From positions 1-6,251 of the forward strand of contig CANQCH010000067.1 of the NCBI GenBank assembly GCA_947589165.1: 6,251 nucleotides of DNA, in the 5' to 3' direction. The notes beneath the pieces were generated by a model. It was not told the DNA's origin. It searched no databases and worked only from the letters and a program-made list of their open reading frames with translations. Position numbers and translations under genes: made by a program. This DNA comes from an uncultured Bacilli bacterium. GTDB lineage: Bacteria > Bacillota_I > Bacilli_A > RF39 > UBA660. Below, one piece after another: positions 5,315 to 6,251 of the stretch (its first letter is position 1; the number at the start of each line of letters is the position of its first letter).

Positions 5315-6251
5315 TTAAATTCCTAATTTGAATGGATCAATATCCGTCCCTGATCCTCCGGTTATTTTCACGTTGGACGAAAGATAAACAACCGGCCGCA
5401 CGGCGAAGTTGTAATACGTGATAAGGTGACCGCTCGCATAGCCATAAAGGGACACAGTCCGTTCGCTATAGCCATAATTTGAATCCCGAGAAATAGTCCA
5501 TTCGCCTGTCCCTAAATATAACCAATCATTATTTTTTACATCATCTTTGTTATAATTATCTGCTATTTCACTCCAATAATCCGGTAAGGTTCCATACATA
5601 TAATCTGAAACATACATTAAGCCAACTTCGTCTTTATATGTTAGGTCATTAGCACCATTACATTCAACAGGTGATTGATCTTTTACTGGTTGGTCACCCC
5701 CTTGAATATAACAATTTTTACTATCACTCTTTAATTTATTATCTCCTAATTCATAATCGTATTCTGCTTTGGCATCTCCATAACTTAAAGATCCACCTAC
5801 TTCCCATTTATGTTCTACTACCATATTTTGATATGTTGGATCTAGCGCATTATAAAACTTTTCATTTAAGTTCTTTGTATTTAAATTACTATCTTTCCAC
5901 ATGTTTGTATTAGTATTAATTTCATGTGCTAAATGAGCACTGTCTGTACTGTTCCAGTAGTAATAACCATAATTTTTAAGTTTTCCTTTATAATATGTTG
6001 GATCTGGTGTATTATCTATTCCAGAGTAAGCGCTACCATCTGGATCTGTTTGATCTCCTAGATCATCTTTAGTGGCCGCATCAGCTTTGATTATTTTCAT
6101 TTCATATTGACCATCATCATTTTTAAAGAATCCTATGATTCGATATAAGTTTTTATAATTTGGATTCTCTCCTTCATTTGAACATTCAGGGCCAAAGCAA
6201 ACGTAATTATTTGGATTGGCTCCTACATATCGATATGAATCATCTCCTGCT
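5315..6251 (-). CDS. Large probable surface protein of unknown function, C-terminal part
   Basis: The frame is open to the right edge, giving 311 residues of a longer protein whose N-terminus lies outside the window. The internal ATG at 6100 is not a credible start: the 50 residues before it, starting AGDDSYRYVGANPNNYVCFG and running through KNLYRIIGFF, join smoothly to MKIIKADAAT. I cannot name the domain with certainty. It resembles modular extracellular proteins of uncultured gut Firmicutes, with blocks YYWNSTDSAHLAHEINTNTN, LNEKFYNALDPTYQNMVVEHKWEVGG (its key residues Y, W, GG), VGLMYVSDYMYG, WLYLGTGEWTISRDS and VRPVVYLSSNVKITGGSGTD. The last part recalls DUF6273/FISUMP-like or C-type-lectin-like modules (inference). 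Four cysteines (18, 23, 180, 197) could form two disulphides, fitting export. There is no C-terminal membrane segment or LPXTG signal, so any anchor (signal peptide, pilin-like helix or lipobox) must be N-terminal. Composition is Tyr-, Asn-, Asp-rich. The last quarter has base and codon use unlike the rest. Confidence 0.75.
   Translation of the reverse strand, partial: AGDDSYRYVGANPNNYVCFGPECSNEGENPNYKNLYRIIGFFKNDDGQYEMKIIKADAATKDDLGDQTDPDGSAYSGIDNTPDPTYYKGKLKNYGYYYWNSTDSAHLAHEINTNTNMWKDSNLNTKNLNEKFYNALDPTYQNMVVEHKWEVGGSLSYGDAKAEYDYELGDNKLKSDSKNCYIQGGDQPVKDQSPVECNGANDLTYKDEVGLMYVSDYMYGTLPDYWSEIADNYNKDDVKNNDWLYLGTGEWTISRDSNYGYSERTVSLYGYASGHLITYYNFAVRPVVYLSSNVKITGGSGTDIDPFKLGI
5393..5500 (-). 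other. Adenine-depleted, GC-rich 3' segment of the surface-protein gene
   Basis: In these 108 bases the coding strand has 22 A (20%), 32 T (30%) and 50% GC. In the preceding 300 coding bases (5820-5521) the values are 119 A (40%), 86 T (29%) and about 32% GC. So adenine halves while thymine does not move. The segment encodes residues 251-286, from the Trp of WTIS to VRP, and uses codons rare elsewhere in the window (CGG, GCG, ACG, GTG, CCG), with many NNC/NNT codons. This could be the variable region of a diversity-generating retroelement or a recombined module; the function is not proven. Confidence 0.5.

Noticed and set aside
5671..5913. Plus-strand open frame of 80 codons, Leu/Tyr/His-rich
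   Set aside because: It is antisense to the middle of the surface-protein gene, low in complexity and without a ribosome-binding site.
6098..6100. ATG as start of the surface protein
   Set aside because: The reading frame continues upstream to the window edge with domain-like sequence, and there is no ribosome-binding site before this ATG.
1..6251. CRISPR array, tRNA/rRNA, insertion sequence or defence system
   Set aside because: No regularly spaced repeats, no cloverleaf or rRNA segments, no transposase, nuclease or reverse transcriptase motifs were seen on either strand.

Overview
The window is AT-rich bacterial DNA with every credible gene on the minus strand, so transcription runs right to left. 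The gene set (YvcK-like protein, fused ATPase-permease ABC exporter, stand-alone RluA-type pseudouridine synthase, RlmI/RlmK-like methyltransferase), the A/T-ending codons, the AGGAGG ribosome-binding site and the short tandem operons point to a low-GC member of the Bacillota/Mycoplasmatota side, perhaps an uncultured gut Bacilli lineage of the RF39 kind. Tryptophan is written TGG and TGA is used as a stop (end of the methyltransferase), so the standard bacterial code applies and not the Mycoplasma/Spiroplasma code. The lineage is inferred from gene style; no marker RNA is present.

From right to left in transcription order: (1) 6251-5315, the C-terminal 311 residues of a large, probably exported, Tyr/Asn/Asp-rich protein whose start lies beyond the right edge. 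Its reading frame stays open to the edge, so the internal ATG at 6100 is not the start. It is followed by a weak hairpin plus T-tract (5274-5251). (2) 5226-1619, a two-gene operon: putative promoter, strong RBS, an 848-residue MacB-type ATPase-permease fusion, then a YvcK/CofD-family protein starting one base after the exporter's stop, then an intrinsic terminator. (3) 1605-1, a second two-gene operon: extended -10 promoter, a SAM-dependent methyltransferase, an RluA-family pseudouridine synthase joined by an ATGA stop/start overlap, then a strong terminator with a run of 17 T. Operon 3 looks like RNA-modification housekeeping; operon 2 pairs an envelope transporter with a regulator of carbon/cell-wall metabolism.

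The most interesting signal is at the 3' end of the surface-protein gene. Over about 108 bases (5500-5393) coding-strand adenine falls to 20%, from about 40% in the preceding 300 bases, while coding-strand thymine stays near 30% and GC rises to 50%. The segment encodes the end of a repeated-looking W...S-R / V...G / V-R-P-V module. An adenine-specific loss at the 3' end of a ligand-type domain is what the variable region of a diversity-generating retroelement would look like. No reverse transcriptase or template repeat lies within the window, so this remains a hypothesis; exchange between paralogues or acquisition of a foreign C-terminal module are alternatives.
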